A stretch of DNA of 64,000 bases from Axinella damicornis. Its lineage: Eukaryota; Porifera; Demospongiae; Axinellida; Axinellidae. The stretch covers positions 1,932,027-1,996,026 of the forward strand of contig OZ007514.1 in assembly GCA_963931865.1 (NCBI GenBank), given 5' to 3'. Positions 42,601-52,489 of this stretch are shown here, piece after piece (the first letter of the stretch is position 1; every line of letters starts with the position of its first letter). The notes below the pieces were generated by a model, which was not told where the DNA came from, searched no databases, and saw only the letters and a program-made list of their open reading frames with translations. Position numbers and translations under genes: made by a program.

Positions 42601-45600
42601 CTCTTCTGGTGTGATAACCGGAGCGTCAAAAACCTCCACTCCTATTCGTTTTGAGCAGAGTTCCCAACAGACAGTATTGCAGGTGCCACGAATTTCTGAA
42701 AGACGTCTCCGACATCACAGCGCTAGGATTCTTGACAAGCATGTAGGCCTCGGGAAATAAGGCTCTCCCCTCGTTTCGAACCTCTGCAACAATGCAATAT
42801 CCTTGCCGACGACAGGATTCTCAAGATCTTCTGAGCACCAGTACGGCCCAATCTGTAGTTGCATTCGTCAAGGGCAAGAGCTGCAAGCTCCAGGACTACG
42901 ACCCTAATTGTGTGTATATGTACAACATGTTTGATTTTACGGTGTTGATGTTTCTGTATTGACTGCATGGATGCTGCTCAAATGTTTTTGTGATTCAATT
43001 TGTTTACCATTGCGGTCCCTAACGTTTCAAATCTGCGTTTGCACTTTGCACATATGAGATTTGGTAGGCCATCGTCATCATTCACAGACACATCCAACAG
43101 AGCACTTATTCTAGATGCTAGTCTTTGCTGGTTAGCTTTTTTACCAAACAGAGCTACCCTATGGTGGCTATTGGCCACAGAAGATCCGCAAAAGCGGCAC
43201 ACAGAAGCCATTTGCGCAACTGCCACGTGGGTGTTTACTACTTGATATTTCGTCAGAGCACACGCCCCTACAAAGTTAAATAGTCATACACGTGAGCAAG
43301 GCCATTTTAAATTAACCGGAAGCAATCGGTGTGTACCAGGCGCTCCCTCCGCGCCGGGTACGAGGCTATGCTAATCCCTACCCTGTGTATCGATTGGCTA
43401 GCAGTGTATCTAGGTATATGAATGGGATATGAAGCTGGGAATTGTGCCATTGTGATCAGCATGAAAAGAGCTTTCAAATGATGTCCTAAAAGTATTTTTT
43501 CATGTCAATCGCATTTTTGCCAAAAATCGCACGCGACCAAAGGCTATAATCCATGGATTTTCATGATTTTGGGTTAAAATTCAACCTACTCCAAAAAGCA
43601 CATCGTTTGAAAGCTCCATTCATGCTGATCGCAACGGTGCAAATCCCAGCTTCATATCTCGTTCCTAACCCAAGATACCGTGTTCTATAGCTGCATTGTA
43701 GCAGTGTACATGTAGCAAACAGAACTTTGAAGACAACTCTTTGCTGGCTGCACTGTGTATCCTTGGTATGCTGCTGCAGTACTTAGCATATGGATCTGTT
43801 GCTCACCAGTTGTGCATGCTACTGTTAGCTACTGTCACCTACAGTTAACATAGGAACATTTCAACCAGGAATTATACGTCATATTTGGGCGATTTTTAAT
43901 ATCATCCTGCAGCACATTCGTAGGCTGATAGTGTATAAGACTGCATGTACCCATGGCTCTACATGGATAGCCAATCCAATATCTCAGTGCGCCACTACTC
44001 AGTCACACACTTCCATCCACCAGACCCTCTTTGTCTGGGAAGAGGTTTTCCCTGTGGACACTGAGTGGAACTGACACTCTACTCCCACCTGCTTGTACAG
44101 ATGCATCTCTCACCTCAAAGAGATTGTGTGGTGTCATTCCCATGACAACTATCTTCCTTTTGTACTGTAGGAACTTGGGACCCCCAGTGAAGAGATCTGG
44201 CCAGGGTACTCCCAGCTGCCAGCTGTCCAGAAGGTAAGAGCCAGAGCTACTAATGCATGTGTGTGTGTGTGTGTAAATGACAGAAGTGGGGCGGGACTAG
44301 ACTAGTGATGCACATGACCTTTGAGCTTTGGCCAGGGTACTCCTAGCTGCCAGCTGTCCAGAAGGTAAGAGCCAGAGCTACATATTAATGTGTGTGTGTG
44401 TGAACGACAGAAGTGGGGCAGGACTAGATTAGTGACACACGCGACCTTTGAGACTGCTTACTGCTTGAGCTCCGGCCTGGGTACTTCCAGCTGCCAGCTG
44501 TCCAGAATGTCAGAACCAGAGCTACATGTGTACACAATAATTGGGGCAATCTGTAAGTGCAAACTGGACACGATAGGGTCTGCTTATGTGTGAGGTGAGA
44601 GTGAAACATAGCGCAAAGCATCAAATGAGTTTTCCCTACAAGGAGTGTGATTGCTGGGTTGCTATGTATAGGATAGAGCCCTTACATGAGATGAGGGCTT
44701 TAACCCACTGGGAACAGGGGGCAGGGTTAATCGGTTGAGGGCACAGCTAGCCCTGAATGAATGAGTTTTTAACCCTTTAACTACCGAATTCTTCCCACCA
44801 AGACAACACATTTTCATGCATTCAGCGCACACCACCTTCGTAGGTACTCCTCTCCCACAGCATTCGCTCCTCAGCGGCCAGACTTGGTGGGGCTCGCACA
44901 CATGGAGAGACCCCTCTGGCAATACCGTTAATGATATTCATGACCCCCCACAAGCCCAGCAATCGGAGGTCAAAGGTGGATGTCAGCTGGATTTTCGCCT
45001 AGCATTTCCCTAAACTTGGACCAGATCTGACTGATGGCACCCCTTAGACCACCAATTTGCATGTTTTCTTCAGGCCCTGGATTGGGTCCATGAATCTCAT
45101 TAAAATCAAAATCCTCGGGTCAATGAATCTCATTAAAATCAAAAAACGCCCACAAAAGTGGCGAAGGGGGGGCTGTGCCCCCCCCCCCCCCCCCCCCCCT
45201 GCTTGTACGTTTCGCTGAGGAGGCGCGCCGAAATCTGACCAAATTTTTGACTTTGTCCATTAAAGTTGTTCCTAGGCAATCTGAAGCCTTTTTGGTCTGT
45301 TTTTGGACTGACGAGAAGCCCTACAAGTGCATAGGGTCTAAATGACGTCTACAGGCGTCAATGGGGCTTAAAGGGTTAACCTATATACTTGAGCACTAGC
45401 CTCGTCCCCAGGCCTCCGCCCAGATTTTATCTCGCTGCAAGATAAAATCTGGGCGGAGGCCTGGGGACGAGGCTACTTGAGCACCCTGTAGGCTTGAAGA
45501 ATCTTCTGGCTCATTAATTAATGAAGTATTGTTCAATCGTTATAAGCAGGTAGTTCGTATGATTGAGCCATTGGATAGCATATTCCTCACTATGCCTTGT

Positions 45601-46976
45601 GCTCTCACTCCCTCAGGTGACCTTCACAAAGCAGCCCTACAACCACTTGCGTAAGAGGTTCACCTACCTGACCAACAGTGGGTTTGACCTGCTAAACCGG
45701 TTTCTCACGTACGACCCGAAGAAACGCATCTCGGCCAGGGATGCGCTGGATCATCCGTACTTCAAGGTACTGCTATAGAATAGACAGTGGTGAATTCATT
45801 GGAGGAAAAATTTCAAGGGGCGTGGTTGTCATGTTAAGCATCAGGCCAGGGAAGGCTCTGTTTCTTGAAACAACATGCCACTGTTCACTGACTGTACCAC
45901 ATTGATTTACGCACTACTTGTGGTGGGTGGGCATAGCCTCGGTCCCAGACCCCAAACCATCCCCAGAATGGACATTGATTTACGCACTACTTGTGGTGGG
46001 TGGGCATAGTCTCGGTCCCAGACCCCAAACCATCCCCAGAATGGACACTGATTTACACACTACTTGTGGTGGGTGGGCATAGTCTCGGTCCCAGACCAAA
46101 ACCAACCCCAGAATGGATCACTTTTGGTATCGTGTAATACTGGAAGCGATGTACGTGCTGGATGTAAGGTCTGGGAATGGGACTAGGGTGGGCAATACAA
46201 AGAAGATTGGCACAAGATACTCTTCCTCCCGGCCAGCTGTTTTCCTTGTCCACAGCTTTTACTGTACAGTTGGATTAGTAACCCGTGCAGGTCTTTGTTT
46301 GAATCTGGGATGTTGGATGGCCTTAGCCTTCATATATGCTTGGGTTTGTACTTTGTAGCTCCATAATTGGAGACAAATGTCATATTTTGTTGGCATGGCA
46401 AGGATTGCTGAATTCTTTGGACCAGATGATATTCTCGTAGCCATCACCAAGAGTGGTCTACTTAGTGCTCTTGCTATAGTATACAAGCCAACACTGCAGC
46501 GGACAGAATGGGCGGGTGATTTTGTCTATCGCACCTGTCAATGCAATTTTCAGTCTTTGTGTCTCTCCTCCTCAGGAGAGCCCTTTGCCGGTACCGCCTC
46601 ACATGTTCCCCACATGGCCAGCCAAGAGTGAGATGTCCAGAAAACCCAAGAGAGAAAAGAGCCCCACTCCACCTGAGGGTGGGGCCTTTCTGCTGAATAA
46701 GGTACAGTGTACATCCACATGCATTTAGGTTGCTAAGCGATCACCTGATGCCAAATCAAATGATAGTTGCGCTGTGATTACTGTCGTGTCCTTCTTTCCC
46801 TGCACGCAACACATGCACACACACACACACACATACACACACACACACCACATACTGCACACACACTACAGAGGGGAGATGATGACGACTCACCGAGCGG
46901 TATAGGCAGATTCAGAATGACTCATGCCCAGCACGGACAGGCAGCTGTGGGTGCTGGGTTCAGCCTCAAGTTCTAG
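36603..46976 (+). CDS. CDK11: Cyclin-dependent kinase 11 (PITSLRE kinase), 11 exons, 889 aa
   Basis: Cyclin L-dependent Ser/Thr kinase linked to transcription, splicing and mitosis. Exons: 36603-36771, 37082-38563, 38882-39003, 39783-39888, 40067-40188, 40609-40716, 40960-41076, 44171-44233, 45617-45766, 46576-46701, 46872-46976; total 2670 nt in frame. Residues 1-500 are a disordered RE/RS/RD-rich and acidic region with poly-Glu. The kinase domain follows, with G-loop EEGTYG (535-540), Lys557, the signature PITSLRE (569-575), catalytic HRDLK (Asp652) and DFG (670-672). The C-terminal tail ends AGFSLKF, conserved in the family. Intron 7 is about 3.1 kb and holds the 1998-bp transposon. Introns 3, 6 and 7 carry decoy copies of the preceding exon's end. 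Confidence 0.95.
39034..39126. repeat. Two intronic copies of the end of CDK11 exon 3
   Basis: catcccaacatagtccatgtt, the last bases of exon 3, recurs at 39034 and 39078, the second with ttagggtgagcc, i.e. the donor. Confidence 0.88.
39535..39781. repeat. ctcacactatcacccc repeat running into the CDK11 exon 4 acceptor
   Basis: Degenerate pyrimidine/CA units, including copies of cactacatgtatcacccct, extend to the acceptor cccctcacag at 39773-39782. The acceptor itself is built from the repeat motif. Confidence 0.88.
40747..40786. repeat. Deleted copy of CDK11 exon 6 in intron 6
   Basis: ttggtctggctcatgaatgcgg joins directly to tactgctgggagcaaag|gtgggg. These are the start and end of exon 6 with the middle missing, again with a donor. 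Confidence 0.8.
41537..42089 (+). pseudogene. RecQ-like helicase remnant inside the transposon
   Basis: The first piece (41537-41926) starts [12 protein letters not shown] and has motif I LPTGFGKT and motif Ia [13 protein letters not shown], ending in a stop soon after [10 protein letters not shown] second piece in another frame (about 41905-42089) has the RecQ zinc-binding pattern [10 protein letters not shown] ... CCDVC. Helicase motifs II to VI are missing, so the enzyme is dead as it stands; the two pieces fit an internal deletion. Confidence 0.75.
42978..43211 (-). CDS. ZAD-like zinc-finger ORF inside the transposon
   Basis: Starts [20 protein letters not shown] CxxC pair near the N-terminus (CRFC) and another later (CAKC) fit a treble-clef ZAD- or THAP-like DNA-binding module of about 70 residues. 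A donor-like atg|gtaaac near its end suggests it may be a first exon. It could bind the transposon ends; this is inferred. Confidence 0.5.
   Translation of the reverse strand: MASVCRFCGSSVANSHHRVALFGKKANQQRLASRISALLDVSVNDDDGLPNLICAKCKRRFETLGTAMVNKLNHKNI
43415..43684. mobile_element. Foldback MITE (family F2) in CDK11 intron 7
   Basis: Related to 24425-24700. Left arm gatatgaagctgggaattgtgccattgtgatcagc is inverted on the right (gctgatcgcaacggtgcaaatcccagcttcatatc). A further diverged piece lies at 41225-41350, so the 1998-bp transposon sits between two such elements. Confidence 0.65.
44329..44530. repeat. Two intronic copies of the end of CDK11 exon 8 with donors
   Basis: ccagggtactcctagctgcc ... 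ccagaaggtaagagccagagc recurs at 44331-44380, and a more diverged copy (gaatgtcagaaccagagc) at 44478-44530. Both derive from 44202-44250. Confidence 0.88.
44769..45379. mobile_element. Candidate 611-bp element with TTAACCCTTTAA termini
   Basis: 12-bp perfect inverted ends at 44769-44780 and 45368-45379. Similar ends bound 51281-51792. A C run sits at 45180-45200. No ORF and no certain target duplication, so this is tentative. Confidence 0.4.
45397..45475. mobile_element. 79-bp TAGCC hairpin element with 9-bp target duplication
   Basis: The arms are perfect for more than 30 bp, beginning TAGCCTCGTCCCCAGGCC, around a short loop (ctcgctgc). Exact duplication cttgagcac at 45388-45396 and 45476-45484. 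Confidence 0.9.
45934..46185. mobile_element. TAGTC hairpin element with its left part tandemly repeated three times
   Basis: The complete element is 46080-46185 (TAGTCTCGGTCCCAG ... CTGGGAATGGGACTA), flanked by gggtgggca at 46071-46079 and 46186-46194. About 75 bp comprising the flank and left end is tandemly repeated upstream (starts at 45934 and about 46007). Confidence 0.82.
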
Positions 46977-47844
46977 CTACAAGACATGTAGACTCCATGT
47001 TATTTCCTTTCTGTCTGATGCCTTCCTACCTTTGTAAATTATACTTCTGTACAATGTACTTTGACCTTGTGTTGCAACTGTTATAGGCCGGAATCACACT
47101 GATCTGACCTTAGCCTCGTTCCCATGCAGGCCTTCGTTCCTAGGCCTGGGAATGAGGATATAATCTGATCTGCAGGAAGCAGCAACTATAATCTAGAGTT
47201 ATAAGTCCTGGTCCACGTGCATTTAGTGGTGAACAACCCTGTATGCCATAATACCAAGAGTGTATAATAATATTATTATACGCTCTTGGTATAAGGTGAA
47301 AGTGCTGAATTCTGCTTTGATTTCCATGTGGTTAGGGTGCTATATAGTACCGCAAAACATTCTCTGTAAACAATGCAATAAGCCATGCAGTTAGTTAATA
47401 ATTATTGTACTGTAGATATGTTATCACAGTATGGAATGGTGTTCATATAAGAGTGTCTTGGTATATATATATACTCAGAGACTGAGAATGCTTCTGTCAT
47501 CAGCAAGGTGATTATGTGGAAGTGAAGAAACTGAAAAACATCAACATTTATAGCTGTGCACTGCTAAGGATGCACGTCATCGGAGGTCAAAGGTTGGTGA
47601 AGATTCTCCCTTCCTGTTTCCTCATCACTGTGATCCAGCAACCTGTCCCTAATCGAGGTTCGTCTGGTTCACTTCCATAGCAACATCAATAATGAAGTAG
47701 CTATGATGACTGATGTTATATAGAGATCATTATTATAGTCACCTAGTACCGCATTGGTAATATAATACTGCTATATAAATGGTCAAGAATGTTGTTTCAA
47801 AGCACCTTCTAACTTCTCAAGTAATCTACTTTAGCTGACAGTGA
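46977..47844. other. Intergenic spacer between CDK11 and sedolisin A
   Basis: Contains a degenerate TAGCC hairpin (about 47111-47161) and a 37-bp palindrome at 47253-47289 (CAAGAGTGTATAATAA and inverse, one mismatch) related to 32028-32072. No ORF of interest. Confidence 0.6.
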
Positions 47845-49452
47845 CTACTGCAGCACCAGGTCTTTTAGCAGGCCAAAGTTGAAGCTCCCCCATCCAGACG
47901 CTGGATCCCAGCCTTCGATGGCTTCAAATCCAGGACAGGAGAAAGCGCCTCCTCCATTGTTTTTCCCTGATGTGATATCGATGAACCCTTTTCCCTTCAG
48001 GGAGTAGAGAAGGGGGTTGACAAATCCAAGCGTCTTTTTCCCGTTTTTCATACGTACGTCATTGAGGATTGCAATAATCCCGGCAGAGGTTGGTGTCGAG
48101 CAGCTAGTGCCATCCACTGGCTGTGGAAGAGCGTCAATAACACCCTTAACTTGATAGTTAGTTGAGAAGGCACTGATATCAGGATAAGCTCTTCCAGAGG
48201 TATTGAAATACGTCGTGGGTGGGGCCTTTCCACTGCTGAGGTAGGCCTGCATGGCTTCTTTTTGGTAGTCCGGCATGGTGTAGGTGTTTGAGAATCCACC
48301 TCCACCAAATTGCCACACTTTTGTTAAGCTTGCTGTTCCTCCTACTGAAGTAAGGTATGGGCTACATGTCGGCCAGCTTGGATCAAACTTTCGCTTTTTA
48401 CAGTGTACTCCTTCGTCGCCCGAGGCAACCAAGATGGTGCGACCAGAAATACCAAATTTCATAAACTCACTGTCACAACGATCTTGGTAGTCAGTTGGGA
48501 TAGAGTTTTCATCATCTCCGTAGCTCACAGAATGCACCCATGGAGAAGTGGTATCATTTATCTGGCCAATAATCCACGAGAGGAAGTCCTCTTGTCCTTT
48601 GTTCGCATATGTGGAAGTTGACACGAACCATGTTTTCACCTTGCGACCAGTAGCTGTAATGTACTGCACATCTAGTTCAGCCTCAACACCTGGCATGTCA
48701 TATATATTTTTCCCAACGATTTTGGCAATCGGGTTTGCAGGAACATCAAATTCCATCTGAAAAGTTTCCAAATCGGTTGGATTGAAATACTGCTTCAGAA
48801 AACTTGCAATAGCCTGAGAGTTGTTCGGCTCGGTGCTTACATAATCGGAGATGTTGTAGTCTGTTTCAATGGATTTAGGAGTGACGCCTACGGAATCGAT
48901 TGCAGTTGATTTTCTGGGGAAGACGAGATTTGGTCGTGGAAATTCAGCAATTCCTGAGACAAAATCAACGTGGTCTTGGAGTTCGTTAGGTATGGCATAT
49001 GAAAGAGTCTTTATAACGTTCGGTTCTGTTTGTTCCTTGTGCTGAAAAATGTAAAAATCAGCTGAAAATATTTTTTCCGCAGTTTTTACAGGTATCTTGA
49101 CAATGGCAAAATCTTGACCAATAGTAAAGTCCATTTTGTCATGTCCAATCCCTGCACGTTCCAGTGTGCTGACGAGAGCTTCAACTGACTCAGGGCTGCC
49201 GTGAACATATTTGGCAATCTCATCAAAGTTCATGTAGTTTCCGTATTCTGGGGAATCAGGGTACGATACAGCTCTTAGCTTATCCTTCAGCCATCCTGGG
49301 TTGGTACGCTTGATTGCAAAGGTGACCACCAGTTCATCATCACTGCTTGGCCGCACAGTCTTCACCCAGTCTCCATGATCGAGATGTGCAGCTGCTGCTG
49401 CAAGACTGATGGATGGAAGGAGGATAAAAAACACCAGCAAATTTACTGTCAT
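47845..49452 (-). CDS. Tripeptidyl-peptidase 1-like sedolisin A, 535 aa, intronless
   Basis: Serine-carboxyl peptidase (S53) that removes N-terminal tripeptides at acid pH, probably lysosomal or secreted. A hydrophobic signal peptide (MTVNLLVFFILLPSISLAAA) leads a pro-domain to about residue 185, then the catalytic domain. Catalytic Glu257 and Asp261 lie in EAELDVQY, oxyanion Asp346 in SGDEGV and nucleophile Ser450 in DGTSCSTP. The C-terminal GWDPASGWG matches the family's calcium-site end. Start chosen at the first true ATG. It is divergent from sedolisin B across 178 bp; both lack introns, unlike other genes here, so retroposition or transfer followed by duplication is possible. Confidence 0.92.
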   Translation of the reverse strand: MTVNLLVFFILLPSISLAAAAAHLDHGDWVKTVRPSSDDELVVTFAIKRTNPGWLKDKLRAVSYPDSPEYGNYMNFDEIAKYVHGSPESVEALVSTLERAGIGHDKMDFTIGQDFAIVKIPVKTAEKIFSADFYIFQHKEQTEPNVIKTLSYAIPNELQDHVDFVSGIAEFPRPNLVFPRKSTAIDSVGVTPKSIETDYNISDYVSTEPNNSQAIASFLKQYFNPTDLETFQMEFDVPANPIAKIVGKNIYDMPGVEAELDVQYITATGRKVKTWFVSTSTYANKGQEDFLSWIIGQINDTTSPWVHSVSYGDDENSIPTDYQDRCDSEFMKFGISGRTILVASGDEGVHCKKRKFDPSWPTCSPYLTSVGGTASLTKVWQFGGGGFSNTYTMPDYQKEAMQAYLSSGKAPPTTYFNTSGRAYPDISAFSTNYQVKGVIDALPQPVDGTSCSTPTSAGIIAILNDVRMKNGKKTLGFVNPLLYSLKGKGFIDITSGKNNGGGAFSCPGFEAIEGWDPASGWGSFNFGLLKDLVLQ

Positions 49453-49485
49453 TGTGCAGTTCACAGCAATCAGGCACTCCCACTA

Positions 49486-49538
49486 TAGTCTCGTTCCCAG
49501 ACCCCGAACGCGCGGGTTGGGGTCTGGGAACGAGACTA
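49486..49538. mobile_element. 53-bp TAGTC hairpin element in the sedolisin promoter
   Basis: TAGTCTCGTTCCCAGACCCC and its inverse around gaacgcgcgggttg. Exact duplication ctcccacta at 49477-49485 and 49539-49547. It lies in the 178-bp spacer that must contain both sedolisin promoters. Confidence 0.92.
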
Positions 49539-49630
49539 CTCCCACTAATACTTGAGCAACTCCCACGTACAATTAACCACGTGATCCACTCCCACTGTAA
49601 ATTTAATAACACGACGTGCGTTAGAGAAAG

Positions 49631-51235
49631 ATGGTCGCTGTTACAGCTTTTCTGGTTTGTCTCTGCCTTGGAGGCGCTCTTTCCACCACCCTGTCTCTCC
49701 AAGGCGACTGGGTGAAGTTGGGGAAGCCCGAAAAAGGTCACCAGATCAGAGTGATGCTTGCAATCAAGCAGACCAACCCAGGATGGCTGGAGGAAAAGTT
49801 AAGAGCTGTGTCATACCCTGACTCACCGGACTATGGCAACTATATGAACTTTGACGAAATTGCCGAGTATGTGCATGGCAGGCCCGAGTCTGTTCAAGCT
49901 GTAGTTGGGAGTTTTGAGTCAGTTGGGGTTGGTCGTGAAGAGATCGACTTTACTCTTGGTATGGACTTCGCTATTGTTTACCTCCCCTTTGAAGCAGCCG
50001 AAACACTCTTTTCTGCCAGTTTTTATGAATTTCAACACAAAGAGCAAAAGTGGTGGAGAATTGTGAAATCAGTTGAATACGAACTGCCACCATCACTGGT
50101 AGGACACTTAGACTTCATCTTTGGAATAAATGAGTTTCCGCCAACGAACTACAACCGCAACCTTCCCAAAAAGTCAACACGATCAAGTGATGTTGGTGTC
50201 AGTCCGGATTACTTAGCCCAGCAATACAATACGTCAGGGTATGTTTCGCAAAACTCGCAGAATTCCCAAGGAATTGCTGGTTTTCTTAAGCAGTATTATT
50301 CTCCTGATGATTTAGCGTCATTTCAGAAGAAGTACAACCTCACCGTGAAACCAATAGTCAAGACAGTGGGGACAAATGATGCTAACGATGGCGGCATAGA
50401 GGCCGAATTGGATGTTGAGTATATCAGTGCTACGGGACGAAATGTAGACACTTGGTTTGTGTCGATCTCAACGTATTCGAATCACAACCAGGAGGACTTC
50501 CTTTCGTGGATTACGGGACTGGTTAACACCACTGATGCTCCCTGGGTGCACTCGGCTAGTTACGGGGACGATGAAAAGTCCATAGACATGGACTATCTGT
50601 CGAGGGTTGACAGCGAGTTTATGAAATTTGGTGTTTCGGGACGTACGGTGTTGTTTGCTTCAGGAGATAGTGGGGTGAACTGCAAGGGCCTCACACACAA
50701 GTTCCAGCCCAGTTGGCCATCCAGCAGCCCGTATGTTACTGCTGTAGGAGGGACGGATAGCCCGACAGAGGTCTGGTCTGATGGCGGTGGTGGGTTTTCG
50801 GATTTTTTCTCACGGCCAGCATATCAAGACGCTGCGGTGCAAGCTTATTTGAAAAGTGGGAAAGCGCCACCAACAAAATATTTCAATACCTCAGGTAGAG
50901 CTTACCCTGATGTGAGCGCATTCTCAGTGGACTACGTGATTGTGTACGGAGGTTTACCTTTTCCCGTGTCTGGCACCAGTTGTGCTGCACCCACATTTGC
51001 CGGAATTGTCTCGATTCTCAACGACGTTCGTCTGCAGGCTGGGAAAAAGACGCTGGGATTCCTGAACCCACTGTTGTACCAAACACTGATGGGGAAAGGG
51101 TTCAATGACATTACGGAAGGATCAAACTCTGGTGGGCTTTTTTGTGATGGTTTTAAAGCTGCACAGGGCTGGGACCCAGCCTCTGGGTGGGGAAGTCCCA
51201 ACTTTGGACTTCTCAAGACCCTGATTATGCAGTAA
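49631..51235 (+). CDS. Tripeptidyl-peptidase 1-like sedolisin B, 534 aa, intronless
   Basis: Paralogue of sedolisin A with the same length and layout: signal peptide MVAVTAFLVCLCLGGALS, pro-domain with SYPDSPDYGNYMNFDEIA almost identical to A, then the S53 catalytic domain. Glu257, Asp261, Asp346 and Ser450 fall at the same positions as in A (EAELDVEY, SGDSGV, SGTSCAAP). Several NxS/T sites suggest glycosylation. Head-to-head arrangement suggests a local inverted duplication and perhaps shared regulation. Confidence 0.93.
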   Translation: MVAVTAFLVCLCLGGALSTTLSLQGDWVKLGKPEKGHQIRVMLAIKQTNPGWLEEKLRAVSYPDSPDYGNYMNFDEIAEYVHGRPESVQAVVGSFESVGVGREEIDFTLGMDFAIVYLPFEAAETLFSASFYEFQHKEQKWWRIVKSVEYELPPSLVGHLDFIFGINEFPPTNYNRNLPKKSTRSSDVGVSPDYLAQQYNTSGYVSQNSQNSQGIAGFLKQYYSPDDLASFQKKYNLTVKPIVKTVGTNDANDGGIEAELDVEYISATGRNVDTWFVSISTYSNHNQEDFLSWITGLVNTTDAPWVHSASYGDDEKSIDMDYLSRVDSEFMKFGVSGRTVLFASGDSGVNCKGLTHKFQPSWPSSSPYVTAVGGTDSPTEVWSDGGGGFSDFFSRPAYQDAAVQAYLKSGKAPPTKYFNTSGRAYPDVSAFSVDYVIVYGGLPFPVSGTSCAAPTFAGIVSILNDVRLQAGKKTLGFLNPLLYQTLMGKGFNDITEGSNSGGLFCDGFKAAQGWDPASGWGSPNFGLLKTLIMQ

Positions 51236-51280
51236 TTATTTTATCCCAAGGAAGTATTCCGATGCACTACATGGACTATA

Positions 51281-51792
51281 TTAACCCTTTAAGATCTAAC
51301 GTTGCATATCTGCAACGTGAGACTTTCAGCTTCATGATGTCACATCCGGCAATGTCCTTGAGAGATAGGCTCTGCGCCAGCAGAAAGGGCGGGGCAGGGG
51401 GAGGTGGGTGGGTGCACCCGAAGGGTGCAAACAGCATGGCCGCGTTTGGGCTCAGCTTTGAACGGCCCTTGGTTGGAGCCGGGTAGGCCATTTCTCGGGT
51501 TTTAAGCATAAATGGACTTAGAAAGTAGCTGTCTTGCCTTGTAGGCCCTCCATTTCCAGTGTTCATGGTCAGTTTTTTAGCTACGGCAGGTTGGCTACTT
51601 CTCGGGAGGCTTGATTGCAAGTTCGTTAGTTGGTGGGTGTGGTTAAGTCACGTATATGCTTAGTGTAGCTGAAATTACCTGTGTGAGCAGTTTCGAGCCC
51701 AGCAACGCCAGGGAACAGAAATTAGGGTATGTTTAAGTGTTCTATAGACTGAAAATGACCTAGAGAAATAAATTTAGGCCCTAAAGAGTTAA
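51281..51792. mobile_element. Candidate 512-bp element with TTAACCCTTTAAG-like termini
   Basis: Left end TTAACCCTTTAAG and right end an imperfect inverse (cctaaagagttaa). Same terminal motif as 44769-45379. No ORF; tentative. Confidence 0.35.
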
Positions 51793-51919
51793 GCTGCTTT
51801 GTATTGGGTTATGAAGATCATCTCCTGTATTTTTGACTTGAGACTGATTGTGCTATAATTATGACAATATAACAGTAACTGCATGCTATATATTATCACT
51901 GGAATAGTTGTTTAGTGCC

Positions 51920-52480
51920 AGCCATGCTGTCTCATGCCCATGCATGTGCCAGCGTGCCCATATGACAGCCATGCTGTCCCGTGCGCATGCATGTGACAAC
52001 CATACTGTCCCGTGCCCATATGACAGCCATGCTGTCCCGTGCGCATGCATGTGACAACCATACTGTCCCGTGCCCATATGACAGCCATGCTGTCCCGTGC
52101 GCATGCATGTGACAACCATACTGTCCCGTGCCCATATGACAGCCATGCTGTCCCGTGCGCATGCATGTGACAACCATACTGTCCCGTGCCCATGTGACAG
52201 CCATGCCCGTGCCCAAGTGACAGCCATGCTGTCTCGTGCCCATGTGACTGCCATGCTGTCCCGTGCCCATGTGCTGTCTTGTGCCCATGCCATGCTAGCG
52301 CTGTCCCGTGCCCGTGCCCATGTGACAGCCATGCTGTCCTGTATGCATGTGACAGCCATGCTGTCCTGTGCCCATGTGACAGCCGTGCTGTCTCATGCCC
52401 ATGTGACAGCCGTGCTGTCTCATGCCCATGTGACAGCCATGCTGTCCGGTGCCCATGTGACAGCCATGCAGCTGTCAGAT
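51920..52480. repeat. ~28/58-bp minisatellite (catgctgtcccgtgcccat)
   Basis: Monomers of about 28 bp such as gtgacagccatgctgtcccg are arranged partly as a 58-bp higher-order dimer with gcgcatgcatgtgacaacc. Many His/Ala/Cys-rich ORFs on both strands are artefacts. Confidence 0.93.
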
Positions 52481-52489
52481 ATCACACCA

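Larger units (their letters stand above)
41371..43368. mobile_element. 1998-bp TIR transposon with perfect 40-bp ends and 9-bp target duplication
   Basis: The left end begins TAGCCTCGTACCCGGCGCGG (41371-41410) and the right end (43329-43368) is its exact inverse over 40 bp. The 9-bp duplication tgctaatcc flanks it (41362-41370 and 43369-43377). Perfect ends and intact duplication mean a recent insertion into CDK11 intron 7. Inside are two fragments of a RecQ-like helicase on the plus strand and a zinc-finger ORF on the minus strand, but no transposase that I can recognise. The terminal motif is that of the small hairpin elements in this window, so they probably share one mobilising enzyme. 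A 9-bp duplication is typical of Mutator-like elements; superfamily assignment is inference. Confidence 0.92.

Noticed and set aside
41420..43226. RecQ helicase as a host gene between CDK11 exons
   Set aside because: It lies wholly between the inverted ends of the 1998-bp transposon and lacks helicase motifs II-VI, so it is transposon cargo.
47845..49464. Start of sedolisin A at 49464 and of the P/Q-rich protein at 58286
   Set aside because: The codons there are GTG and TTG. For sedolisin A the first ATG is at 49452; for the P/Q-rich gene the exon has an upstream acceptor and the true start is not found.
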